Positions 11,500 through 23,434 of a stretch of DNA of 64,000 nt are shown in pieces. Source of the stretch: Panulirus ornatus (Eukaryota; Arthropoda; Malacostraca; Decapoda; Palinuridae); assembly GCF_036320965.1 (NCBI RefSeq), contig NC_092230.1, forward strand, positions 43,988,735 to 44,052,734, given 5' to 3'. Under the pieces are notes generated by a model, which searched no databases, had not been told where the DNA came from, and saw nothing but the letters and a program-made list of their open reading frames with translations. The translations under genes were made by a program, and so were the position numbers. Position 1 is the stretch's first letter. Every line of letters begins with the position of its first letter.

Positions 11500-12095
11500 T
11501 TGGTCCCTGACCTCTACATGGTCCCTGACTTGAACTTAGGGGACTACATGGTCCCTGACCTCTACATGGTCCCTGACCTCTACATGGTCCCTGACTTGAA
11601 CTTAGGGGACTACATGGTCTCTGACTTCTACATGGTCCCTGACTTGAACTTAGGGAATTACATAGTCCCTTACCCCTTCATGGTCCCTGACCCCTTCATG
11701 GTCCCTGACCTCTACATGGTCCCTGACTTCTACATGGTCCCTGATTTGAACTTAGGGAACTACATGGTCCCTGACTTCTACATGGTCTCTGACTTGAACT
11801 TAGGGGACTGCATGGTCTCTGACTTCTACATGGTCCCTGACTTGAACTTAGGGAACTACATGGTCCCTGACCCCTTCATGGTCCCTTACCCCTTCATGGT
11901 CCCTGACCCCTTCATGGTCCCTTACCCCTTCATGGTCCCTGACCCCTTCATGGTCCCTGACCTCTACATGGTCCCTGACCTCTACCTGGTCCCTGACTTC
12001 TACATGGTCCCTGACCTCTACCTGGTCCCTGACTTCTACATGGTCCCTGACTTGAACTTAGGGGACTACATGGTCCCTGACTTAAACTTGCAGAC
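11500..12095. repeat. 18-base minisatellite (TACATGGTCCCTGACCTC)
   Basis: Units of 18 bases, mixed with a variant carrying TTGAACTTAGGGGAC (30-base pair unit). Because 18 is a multiple of three, a 239-codon ORF (MVPDLY repeats) runs through it. I see no start context, splice site or non-repeat domain that would support a protein. Confidence 0.88.
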
Positions 12096-12240
12096 CTGCT
12101 TGATCAGGAAGCAGGCACGGTGTGTTGGTGCGCATATCGCCTGGCGCATATCGAGGTTCGCTATGGCATTACAGGCTTCCTCCAAGCAGGCTGGGCTGGT
12201 GTGGTGTTTACCTCTGTGAGAGCGAGAGGTTAGACCTGCT

Positions 12241-12905
12241 CTGCTGGCGGAGAGTTGACTGGCCAAGGGCTGGCCAGGTGATGGCCCCGGGGAGGAGGAA
12301 GACCTGCTCACCATGGGCTGGCCAGGTGGTGGCCCGGGGAGGAAGACGACCTGCTCACCATGGGCTGGCCAAGTGGTGGTCCGGGGAGCAAGACCTGCTC
12401 ACCATGGGCTGGCCAGGTGATGGCCCAGGGAGGAAGAGGACCTGCTCACCATGGGCTGGCCAAGTGGTGGTCCGGGGAGCAAGACCTGCTCACCATGGGC
12501 TGGCCAGGTGATGGTCCGGGGAGGAAGAAGACCTGCTCACCATGGGCTGGCCAGGTGATGGTCCGGGGAGGAAGAAGACCTGCTCACCATGGGCTGGCCA
12601 AGTGGTGGTGCTCACCATGGGCTGGCCAAGTGGTGGTCCGGGGAGCAAGACCCTGCTCACCATGGGCTGGCAGGTGATGGGCCCAGGGAGGAAGAGGACC
12701 TGCTCACCATGGGCTGGCCAGGTGATGGCCCGGGGAAGAAGACCTGCTCACCATGGGCTGGCCAAGTGATGGCCCGGGGAGCAAGACCTGCTCACCATGG
12801 GCTGGCCAGGTGATGGCCCAGGGAGGAAGAGGACCTGCTCACCATGGGCTGGCCAGGTGATGGCCCGGGGAAGAAGACCTGCTCACCATGGGCTGGCCAG
12901 GAGGA
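12241..12905. repeat. 44-47-base minisatellite (CTGCTCACCATGGGCTGG)
   Basis: About 15 units alternate GGCCCGGGGAGGAAGA and GTCCGGGGAGCAAGA variants. Length variation of 44, 45 and 47 breaks any single reading frame. Confidence 0.88.
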
Positions 12906-12959
12906 GGACTTGGCTGTGGTCTGAGGTGGGTGGTAGACGGAGCGTTAGGCAGAGCTATG

Positions 12960-13190
12960 ATGCTAGCCTGTAGGTTGGGCTGAAGCCTCGCCTGTATCCT
13001 GGTGCGTTGGTTGGGCTGAAGCCTCGTCTGTATCCTGGTGCGTTGGTTGGGCTGAAGCCTCGCCTGTATCCTGGTGCGTTGGTTGGGCTGAAGCCTCGCC
13101 TGTATCCTGGTGCGTTGGTTGGGCTGAAGCCTCGCCTGTATCCTGGTGCGTTGGTTGGGCTGTAGCCTCACCTGTAAGTTGGGCTGCGGA
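12960..13190. repeat. 36-base minisatellite (TTGGGCTGAAGCCTCGCC)
   Basis: Five near-identical 36-base units plus degraded edges. The 110-codon minus-strand ORF (QPNQRTRIQARL repeats) is a product of the unit length. Confidence 0.88.
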
Positions 13191-13790
13191 CCGAGTTGTA
13201 GACGGGCTTCTAAGCTAGCGTTTATGCATAGTGTAAGCTAAACTGTACGCTTGGCTGTAAGTTGGGCTGTAAGCTAAGCTGTAGGTTGGACTGTCAGCAG
13301 CTGCAAGCTGGGCTGTAGAGGCTTTAGACTGGAGAGGAGGTTTAAGGTCGGGCTGATGCTTAAGCTGTAGGCTGGGCTATGGGCTGTATACTGTAGACTG
13401 GACCGTATGGCCTGTATGCTGTACTGTATGTTGGACTGTATTCTATTTTGTGGACCATAAACTGGACTGTAGGCTGTAGCGAACTGAACTGTAGGCGTGG
13501 CCATAGACTGTAGGCTTGACTGTAGATTAGCCGTGGCCATAGACTGTAGGCTAGTCTGTATGATGGGCTGTGTGGTAGGGCGATGTGGGCGAGGCTATAT
13601 AGGGCATCTTTGGACTAGACTATAGGACGTATGTAGGCGAGGCTTATAGGGCGTTTGTAGGCGAGGCTATAGGATGTATGTAGGCTATGCTATAGGGCTT
13701 TGCGGGGCTAGGCTTTAGGGCAGTGTGGGCTAGGCTATGATAGCGTCTGTGGGTTAGGCTGAAGGGCATTGTAGGCTAGGAAGAAAAACG
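13191..13790. repeat. Degenerate CTGTAGGCTGGG / GTAGGCGAGGCTATAGG repeats
   Basis: Short motifs of 12-25 bases recur irregularly. It looks like an aged extension of the neighbouring array. Confidence 0.6.
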
Positions 13791-13859
13791 GAATGACCCA
13801 TTGCAATAATGTAACTCTCTATCTGGGAGACATCATGGTTGTAAGGGGGAGGGAGGTCG

Positions 13860-14400
13860 TACATAACTAATCTTGTGAACCTACCTCATCTTGGATCTCA
13901 ACGAGATGGATAGGGAGACTTTGTACTTCTTGGACTACCAGAAAGCCTGTGACACGTTCTTCAGGGGAGGTTGATGATTTTTGCCAGATCTACAGGCGGG
14001 AATAAGGGTTAGGCTTCTTCAGAAGACATACCTTTCATGGGAAGGGAACATTGAACACAGGTACAAGGTGCATCCTCGGAGTGCTCTGGGATTACCGGTG
14101 GCGTGTCACAGGGTTCGACCTTGGGCCCTCTGTTCTTTTTTTTTTTCAGTTTATGTAAACAACTTGCTTGATGGAACTTGGAGTCGCATCTGAACCCGTC
14201 TGCACACGTTGCCAGGGTCGCGAGAGAAATATAGAATGAACACTCGTATATGAACCCGTCTTCATACGAGAGAAATATAGAATGATGATAATTTGCACCA
14301 GCGGGAACCTAGACAATCTCCAAAGGTTGGTCAGACATATGGATGATGAGATTCAACCCCAATAAGTTCAAGGGGATGAGGTTGGGACGACACGAAATAG
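13860..14400 (+). pseudogene. Decayed CR1/Rex-like LINE reverse transcriptase fragment
   Basis: Short pieces in three frames match successive reverse transcriptase blocks: FLDYQKACDTFF near 13930 (normally YLDFQKAFDTVP), GGVSQGSTLGPLF near 14097 (normally GVPQGSVLGPLLF), then NLDNLQRLVRHMDDEIQP near 14310. The same block order is found at 23040-24110 (minus) and 61190-61690, so these are three copies of one family. Inactive. Confidence 0.65.
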
Positions 14401-14424
14401 GGCCTTCTTTGGGTTGGGCCATTC

Positions 14425-14490
14425 TTTCGTCTGTTTCCTTGCGCTGCCTCGCTGACGCGACAGACAGCGACAAAGTATGATAGATAAATA
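14425..14490 (+). repeat. LINE/element A type tail
   Basis: TTTCGTCTGTTTCCTTGCGC then TGCCTCGCTGACGCGACAGA, ending in GATAGATAAATA. It matches the 3' tail of the LINEs at 4843-4882 and 26262-26301. Confidence 0.6.
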
Positions 14491-14725
14491 AATGTCGAGG
14501 AAAGGGACGGGTTTTACAGAAGTGCAGCGTCTGAACGTATCTGTGTGTCGAAGGAGGGAAATCGTTGACAACGACAAAAGAAAGGAGAAAGGGTGTGGGA
14601 GACAGGTGGAGGGAGGTGCCCCAAGGGACGCCGTGGTTTGACCGGGTGATGGAAGGGGTTTGGGGGGAGGAAGAGGAGGATGTTGAGTCATCATCAACAC
14701 TACCTCGGAGGTACCCCGGCCTAAG

Positions 14726-15015
14726 AGAAAGCTGAGACGTGAGAGAAGAGGAGTGAGGCGGGAAAGAGATGAGGAGTGAGGCGGGAAAGAGAAGAGGAGT
14801 GAGGAGGGAAAGAGAAGAGGCGTAGGGAGGGAAAGAGAAGAGGAGTGAGTCGGGAAAGAGAAGAGGCGTAGGGAGGGAAAGAGAAGAGGAGTGAGGAGGG
14901 AAAGAGAATAGGAGTGAGATGGGAAACAGGAGTGAGGAGGGAAAGGGAAGAGGAGTGAGGCAGGAAAGAGAAGAGGAGGGAAAGGGAAGAGGAATGAGGC
15001 AGGAAAGACAGAAGA
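14726..15015. repeat. Polypurine minisatellite (AAGAGGAGTGAGGCGGGAAAGAG)
   Basis: Units of 14-23 bases, nearly all purine on the plus strand over about 290 bases. The 249-codon minus-strand ORF is repeat-derived. Confidence 0.85.
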
Positions 15016-15324
15016 AGGGCAGCTTGGATGACCAGACCCTGGTGCTACAACCTATCAAAAACTTCTACACATCTTAAGGAATGATACATGTCATTGCCCA
15101 AGAAACCTCACAGGGAAGATGACCACTCATTAGTTACAATAGAAAAGGATAACACCGCAGGGTTGATCTTGCATCGCAAAGGCCTTACTGGAGATCCGAG
15201 GGACGACTTTCTATAGCAGAAGTCGGCGTGCCACAGGATGAATTAGCTGGAAGCGTAGTAGACCATTTATGAGATGGGCTCTACCAATTCATGCCCCCAA
15301 GACTGAGGAAAAGCTCTGGATGGA

Positions 15325-15326
<2 letters not shown>
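15016..15326. other. Unassigned spacer
   Basis: No feature supported. Confidence 0.3.

Positions 15327-15394
<68 letters not shown>
15327..15394. repeat. (TA)n microsatellite
   Basis: About 34 TA units. Confidence 0.95.
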
Positions 15395-16203
<809 letters not shown>

Positions 16204-16206
16204 ATT

Positions 16207-16440
16207 ATCCCAGGTGATGGGGAGAAAGAATACTTCTCACGTACTCGCTGCGTGTCGTAGAAGGCGACTGAAAGGGGAGGGAGCTGGGGGCTGGAAATCC
16301 TCCCCTCTCGTTTTTATTTCTAATTTTCCAAAAGAAGGAACAGAGAAGGGGGCAGGTGAGGATATTCCCTCAAAGGCTCAGTCCTCTGTTCTTAACGCTA
16401 CCTCGCTAACGTGGCAAATGGCGAATATTATGGAAAAAAA
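16207..16440 (+). repeat. Element A copy, plus orientation, left arm of an inverted pair
   Basis: Element A is a dispersed repeat of about 235 bases. It starts ATCCCTGGGGATAGGGGAGA, has a central CTGGAAATCCTCCCCTC with a T run and CCAAAAGAAGGAACAGAG, and ends in GCTACCTCGCTAACGCGGGA then AATGGCGAATAG. This copy is full-length, with a slightly altered head (ATCCCAGGTGATGG). It codes for no protein that I can support. Its 3' tail equals that of the LINE at 3.3-4.9 kb. Confidence 0.85.
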
Positions 16441-16458
16441 CATACATGTATATATCTC

Positions 16459-16687
16459 TTCCATACTATTCGCCATTTCCCGCGTTAGCGAGGTAGCGTT
16501 AAGAACAGAGGTTTGGGCCTTTGAGGGAATATCCTCACCTGGCCCCCTTCTCTGTTCCTTCTTTTGGAAAATTAAGAATAAAAACGAGAGGGGAGGATTT
16601 CCAGCCCCCCGCTCCCTCCCCTTTTAGTGGCCTTCTACGACACGCAGGGAATACATGGGAAGTATTCTTTCTCCCCTTTCCCCAGGG

Positions 16688-16691
<4 letters not shown>
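16459..16691 (-). repeat. Element A copy, minus orientation, right arm of an inverted pair
   Basis: Full-length reverse copy facing the one at 16207-16440, tail to tail with an 18-base spacer. Its head abuts (TA)n on the right. Confidence 0.88.

Positions 16692-16782
<91 letters not shown>
16690..16782. repeat. (TA)n microsatellite
   Basis: About 46 units, abutting the head of element A. Confidence 0.95.
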
Positions 16783-16784
<2 letters not shown>

Positions 16785-17890
16785 TGGCCTCGATACCCTA
16801 AAGCCTCCTCCACTTCGTGCTTCTGGCTCACCATGGCGGACCCGACATTCCCTCCCTTCTTGCAATCCCATCACGTAGATCCTCTGCCAGTCAGCCTCGT
16901 CTTCGCTCAGCCTCTCCTTATATCCGAATATCACAGACTACCCCTTCGACAACGGGATGCGAACCCCCCTAGACTTTGAACTATGCCTGAGGTATTTGTC
17001 GTCGGCAATAGTGGCTCACCAGCGTTGGATGTTACGGAAGAACCAGTGAACCAGCTCACAAGAACGGGTAATACATATATATTTCGCTAGCAGACGACAG
17101 CCTACTATCATACAATCTTATATAAACAAAAGATCTATATCTCGTCGTTCAAAATAATAACGGCTTATGTAACTCAATTACCTCTTCTCTTCTCTTCTCT
17201 TTTTTTTATTATTATTTACATTATCCTGCAGGAAGCTTGTAGACATGGCTTGTCATAGATGTTTATACTCTCGTTTCCCATAGCTACTAATATAAGAGCA
17301 ACGAGGTTGTAGAGCAAGATGTCATTTTGTAACTCGCCCAGACATTATATGTATCAATGAATTCCAACATGGTTGACCACTGTCATCATCAAATCGTGTC
17401 GTCTTTATTCGGGGAAGGTACACAGGCGTTTGACGTCACGCAGCCACACACACACACACCCTTCGCTTAACATGGATTTAAAGAAAAAAAAAACTAAAGT
17501 CTATTTTCCCAACACATGAATATTACGGAGAAATAATAGAGAGAGAAAAAAAGAATACCTCTTCCAGTGGGGATAAAAGGAGTGTGTGTGTGTGTCTCCC
17601 TCAGCCTCGGGCTAAAATCAGGGAAATATGCATTAAGAACCAGTTTCCAGGCGGAGGAGGGGAGCAAGTTTTTTGATATCCTGAGCATCAGCTGGACTTT
17701 GGAGAGCACGCTCGGGTTTTCCTACTTCGCATCTCCCATGCTCCCCGTACAGTACGGGGACTTAAGAGTTTCAAATGTGTGGTAAGCGTTTTCTTAGGAA
17801 ATGTTGCGTCCTTATATTCCCAGCCGCTGTGTCCTGCAGGGTTAATGGTCGGCTCGGGAAGTGATCTACGCTGGCACGGTAGCTTATACC
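16783..17890. other. Unassigned 1.1-kb region
   Basis: A (CTTCT)n-like stretch at 17187-17206 and short CA and GT tracts. No gene signal. Confidence 0.3.
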
Positions 17891-18466
17891 CCTGCCCAGT
17901 AGACGATAGAAGCTAACCCAGTAGCCTAGCCTTGCCCAGTAGACGATAGAAGCTAACCCAGTAGCCTAGCCTTGCCCAGTAGACGCTAGAAGCTAACCCA
18001 GTAGCCTAGCCTTGCCCAGTAGACGCTAGAAGCTAACACAGTAGCCTAGCCCTGCCCAGGAGAAGCTACAAGCTAACACAGTAGCCTAGCCCTGCCCAGT
18101 AGACGCTAGAAGCTAACACAGTAGCCTAGCCCTGCCCAGTAGACGCTAGAAGCTAACACAGTAGCCTAGCCCTGCCCAGTAGACGCTAGAAGCTAACACA
18201 GTAGCCTAGCCCTGCCCAGTAGACGCTAGTAGCTAACACAGTAGCCTAGCCCTGCCCAGGAGAAGCTAGAAGCTAACACAGTAGGCTAGCCCTGCCCAGT
18301 AGACGCTAGAAGCTAACACAGTAGCCTAGCCCTGCCCAGTAGACGCTAGAAACTAACACAGTAGCCTAGCCCTGCCCAGTAGACGGTAGAAGCTAACACA
18401 GTAGCCTAGCCCTGCCCAGGAGAAGCTAGAAGCTAACACAGTAGCCTACCCCTGCCCAGTAGACCT
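17891..18466. repeat. 40-base minisatellite (CAGTAGCCTAGCCCTGCCCA)
   Basis: About 14 units of exactly 40 bases with few substitutions (GACGCTAGAAGCTAACACAG in the second half). It includes GAGAAGCTA variant units spaced irregularly. Not a multiple of three and not coding. Confidence 0.93.
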
Positions 18467-19145
18467 CAGTAGTTTATATGTTCAACTCAGCCTAGCAATC
18501 CACTGGCCACCAAGGGCCGTCTCTGCACTGGTTGCTCTGTTGTGGCTTGGTTAGGACCAGCTAGGTTACCTGCCATTCAATTGAAGGTATTACGCTGGTC
18601 AGAATAAGTGAGAGGAATATTTTCTACCTCCTGGTAACATTGATTTACCTTAGTGTAGTAATTTACGTATAATATAATGACTGTATACATTTGTCAGACT
18701 CCCCGCGCGCCCGTTGAGGCTATCCAAATGAGATGAATTGTTCTGGCTGGGTTTTTTTTTAAGGTTACCAGAGGACAAGTCTCGATAACACACGAGGGAT
18801 TAAAGAAATGATAGTAATTTCGAAGTAGATAAGAAATACAAAAAAAAAAAAAGAGGGAAGAAATAATGAGTCGTTCGTGAAGGCGAGACGCAATCCGGAT
18901 TTGCCCCAGAACATGCGTGTCTCGTTGGACCTAACACTCACATTTCTGGCTGATTACAGTATGGAGAGAGAGAGGAAGCCAAGCCCCTCCAGGTCTGTGC
19001 AGGATCTATCGCTGACGAGGGCATGACCTTTGTTATCAAGCTAGGATCAGCACAAAGGGATATAAATTCCCAGGGCGAGAATGTCCTCCTCCTGGCTGGT
19101 GGAGGTTTGTATGTTCTATGAAGGTGCGCGTTCATATGCACTTTG

Positions 19146-19149
<4 letters not shown>
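18467..19149. other. Unassigned 680 bases
   Basis: No supported feature. An A run lies at 18840-18852. Confidence 0.3.

Positions 19150-19217
<68 letters not shown>
19150..19217. repeat. (TA)n microsatellite
   Basis: Abuts a 5'-truncated element A. Confidence 0.95.
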
Positions 19218-19220
<3 letters not shown>

Positions 19221-19364
19221 CGGGTGGCTGGAAATCCTCCCCTCTTTTTTTTTTTATTTTCCAAAAGAAGGAACAGAGAAGGGGGCCAGGTGAGGATTTT
19301 CCCTCTAAGGCCCAGTCCTCTGTTCTTAACGCTACCTTGCTAACGCGGGAAATGGCGAATTGTA

Positions 19365-19367
<3 letters not shown>
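19218..19367 (+). repeat. Element A copy, 5'-truncated
   Basis: Begins within the GGCTGGAAATCC segment and keeps the full tail. (TA)n flanks both sides. Confidence 0.85.

Positions 19368-19429
<62 letters not shown>
19365..19429. repeat. (TA)n microsatellite
   Basis: About 32 units, 3' of the element A tail. Confidence 0.95.
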
Positions 19430-19433
<4 letters not shown>

Positions 19434-19499
19434 GAGAGAGGCATATATCGCCAATCCTTCCCATTCATTGTGTCATCAACTACATTAAGCATCAAATTC

Positions 19500-19500
<1 letters not shown>

Positions 19501-19532
<32 letters not shown>
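19501..19532. repeat. (CA)n microsatellite
   Basis: 16 units. Confidence 0.9.
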
Positions 19533-19534
<2 letters not shown>

Positions 19535-19604
19535 CGTACGCTCCGCAAACCAATAAATGATAATACGGTTATGGAAAGTCGTATTAGAAATTCTGTAACT
19601 TTTC

Positions 19605-20170
19605 AGAGGGGTTTGTGTGTACAAAATCCCCTGTAAAGAGTGTAATCAGTTTTGCATTAGTCAGACTGGTAAGGTTCTTAGTCGTAGGGTTGAACACCAT
19701 AATAATAGTGTTAGGTCAAGATTCTAATGCAACATTTGTTCACCTCAAAGACTTTGGACATTAAATTGAGTGGAACAGTGATAGTAACGTAATCACATAC
19801 AGTAACTCAGCAATGGACAGAAACATTGTTAAATCGTCTCTTATAGAGCACAGTAAGAGATATTAATATGAATTAGAATGTTGATATGTATAAACTAGAT
19901 AACTTCATAAGTATAAGAAAATGTAAATATATTTCCCCAGAACAGAGGTTAACCTTGGATTGTAACTTGAGTGAGTCAGTGAGCGAGGTTGTTAAGGCTG
20001 ACCTGTGTCCAAATCCCTTCATCTGTTTCTTCATTCACTCACCTGGGGCCCCGCCCTGTGGCCACTGGTGTATTGTGTACTCTGGTTCGCTCTTATCTGT
20101 GTACTCAGTCCTCCTGACCTGGTCATTATACGAAAGCGCTTGACGCTAGGTATTTCCCGTTTCATTGTGG
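19605..20170 (+). pseudogene. Second Penelope-like element remnant (GIY-YIG block and 3' region)
   Basis: At 19620-19679 the frame reads VYKIPCKECNQFCISQTGKV, followed by SRRVEHHNNSVRS, homologous to the block at 2465. The YIG of the catalytic motif is changed to CIS, so this copy is unlikely to be a nuclease. Later fragments in other frames include MYKLDNFISIRKCKYISPEQ at 19886. The 3' end near 20110-20165 keeps a diverged element B core (CCTGACCTGGTCATTATACG then AAAGCGCTTGACGC). No reverse transcriptase is present. Confidence 0.68.
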
Positions 20171-20177
20171 TTTTACC

Positions 20178-20600
<423 letters not shown>

Positions 20601-20649
<49 letters not shown>
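20601..20649. repeat. (TA)n microsatellite
   Basis: Between two element A copies. Confidence 0.95.
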
Positions 20650-20970
<321 letters not shown>

Positions 20971-21047
<77 letters not shown>

Positions 21048-21065
21048 GTGTGTGTGTGTGTGTGT
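20971..21065. repeat. (TA)n then (GT)n
   Basis: About 23 TA units followed by about 24 GT units. Confidence 0.95.
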
Positions 21066-21066
21066 T

Positions 21067-21358
21067 TATCATATTTATCATACTTTGTCGCTGTCTCCCG
21101 CGTTAGCGAGGTAGCATCTCAACGTATACATATATATACACATGTACATAATTCATACTTTCTGCCCTTATTCATTCCCGTCGCCACCCCGCCACTCATG
21201 AAATGAAAATCCCCTCCCCCAGCATGTGCGCGAGGTAGCGCTAGGAAAAGACAACAAAGGCCACATTCGTTCATACTCAGTCTCTAGCTGTCATGTATAA
21301 TGCACCGAAACCACAGCTCCCTTTCCACATCCAGGCCCCACAGAACTTTCCATGGTAT
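21067..21358 (-). repeat. LINE 3' UTR and tail, minus orientation
   Basis: CATACTTTGTCGCTGTCTCC then CGCGTTAGCGAGGTAGC is the reverse of the LINE tail. GCATGTGCGCGAGGTAGCGC near 21220 is a second tail copy. ATGCACCGAAACCACAGC (21300) is the reverse of the 3' UTR sequence seen at 4775-4800. Confidence 0.7.
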
Positions 21359-22090
21359 ATAGCCGGGGTCTCTGGTGCATGGCCGGGGTCTCTGGTGCAT
21401 GGCCGGGGTCTCTGGCGCATGGCCGGGGTCTCTGGCGCATGACCGGGGTCTCTGGTGCATGGCCAGGGTCTCTGGTGCATGGCCGGGGTCTCTGGTGCAT
21501 GGCCGGAGTCTCTGGCGCATGGCCGGGGTCTCTGGTGCATGGCCGGGGTCTCTGGTGCATGGCAGCGGTCTTTGGTGCATGGCAGGGGTCTCTGGTGCAT
21601 GGCCGGGGTCTCTGGTGCATGGCCGGAGTCTCTGTTGCATGGCCGGGGTCTCTGGTGCATGGCCGGGGTCTCTGGCGCATGGCCGGAGTCTCTGGTCCAT
21701 GGCCGGGGTCTCTGGTGCATGGCCGGGGTCTCTGGTACATGGCAGGGGTCTCTGGTGCATGGCAGGGGTCTCTGGCGCATGGCCGGGGTCTCTGGTACAT
21801 GGCAGGGGTCTCTGGTGCATGGCAGGGGTCTCTGGCGCATGGCCGGGGTCTCTGGTGCATGGCAGGGGTCTCTGGTGCATGGCCGGGGTCTCTGGTCCAT
21901 GGCCGGGGTCTCTGGCGCATGGCCGGAGTCTCTGTTGCATGGCCGGGGTCTCTGGTGCATGGCCGGGGTCTCTGTTGCATGGCAGGGGTCTCTGGTGCAT
22001 GGCAGGGGTCTCTGGTGCATGGCCGGGGTCTCTGGTCCATGGCCGGGGTCTCTGGTGCATGGCCGGGGTCTCTGGTGCATGAAAGGGGTC
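21359..22090. repeat. 20-base minisatellite (GGCCGGGGTCTCTGGTGCAT)
   Basis: About 36 units of 20 bases with sparse variants (GGCAGGGG, GGCCGGAG, GGCGCAT, GGTCCAT). All six frames are open for most of the length because the unit contains no stop in any frame. It grows directly out of the LINE 3' UTR fragment to its left, whose end (CCATGGTATATAGCCGGGGT) is the first unit. Confidence 0.93.
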
Positions 22091-22303
22091 TGTGGTGGGG
22101 GATAGATCGAGTCTGGTGGTGGGGAGGGGGGGTGTGTTAGGTGGGGGTACAATGGGAAAGAGCGAGTGTTGATGTGTTGGGGCAGGAGTGGCAATGTATG
22201 CGGGGTTGGGTTTCCCTAGCCTCCACGTCCTGCGTCATGTGGAGGAGGGGGTATGGCTGGGGCTGTGTGTGGTTGGGAGGAGGGGAGGGTAAGTGGAAGA
22301 AAT

Positions 22304-22334
22304 GGGGGTGGAGGGAGGGGAGGGGAGGAGGGGG
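22304..22334 (+). other. G-run cluster, potential G-quadruplex
   Basis: Six runs of three or more G within 31 bases in a G-rich 200-base context (22110-22340). Structure is inferred, not shown. Confidence 0.5.
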
Positions 22335-22439
22335 AGTGTTCGCTGGAACTGTGTCATATCCTGTGTGATCACCACGGCTCCTGCCGCTGTGTGGAGCCAC
22401 TGCTGTGGCCTGGGGTTTAACTGTTGTACTCTGCCCTAC

Positions 22440-22580
<141 letters not shown>

Positions 22581-22662
22581 TAAACAAGTATTTGTAATAT
22601 CATCTTTATAACGTACGAGGAGGGAGTTTGAAACACAAAATGGCTCCCCACATCTCCTGAAG

Positions 22663-22665
<3 letters not shown>

Positions 22666-22744
<79 letters not shown>
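22666..22744. repeat. (CT)n microsatellite
   Basis: About 39 CT units. Confidence 0.95.
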
Positions 22745-22750
<6 letters not shown>

Positions 22751-23020
22751 ACTGAACAACCCTTTTTTTTTTTACACTTCTGTGTTGTTGTCCACATTTA
22801 CCCACATGCTCGTTCAGCTTGTCCCATTCATCCACCACCCCCTCTCTCTTATACTGTCCCATTAATTCATTCCTTCTTTTCGGTTGAACAGGTTTTTCTC
22901 TTGTTTAAGGTCATGTCAGACCTTCTGGGTTGCTGTGTCTTCACTCGAAGAACTGTTGTTGGCTGTCCGCGTCGTCGATCTGGTTGAAAAAGGACGTAAA
23001 AGGTTATGACGAGGTCATTG

Positions 23021-23022
<2 letters not shown>

Positions 23023-23051
<29 letters not shown>
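23023..23051. repeat. (CT)n microsatellite, short
   Basis: 14 units, inside the LINE remnant. Confidence 0.9.
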
Positions 23052-23055
<4 letters not shown>

Positions 23056-23370
23056 AGGTGGGCAACGTCAAGGCTTCTCTAGCCTCCCTTTGTAACTCAT
23101 CAACCTCTTACAGATCTGGTACCGTCCCCATTGACCTCCTCTGGACCTTCTCTATTAGTTCTTTGTTGTTTCTTCAGGTGCGGTGACCCAATTGGAGAAG
23201 CCTATTCCAGTTTTGAACGTATGTAGGATATGAACAGATTGCTAAGGACTTCTTCTTTTCATATATTCAGATCTTCTGACGTTTGCCACCAAGACAGCTT
23301 GTCCTTTGTGAGATTCTCCTAATGTGGGCTGCTGACGAAAGGCCAGGGTCGATGTCAGTTCCCAAGTACT

Positions 23371-23434
<64 letters not shown>

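Noticed and set aside
11500..12219. MVPDLY repeat protein of 239 codons
   Set aside because: 18-base minisatellite with mixed 30-base units; no signal peptide or flanking coding sequence.
17891..18466. CRISPR-like regular repeats
   Set aside because: Units are contiguous without unique spacers, and the genome is eukaryotic; this is a minisatellite.
21277..22194. ORFs of 216-305 codons at the 20-base array
   Set aside because: The array has no stop in any frame; all ORFs come from the same short unit and none has a non-repeat domain.
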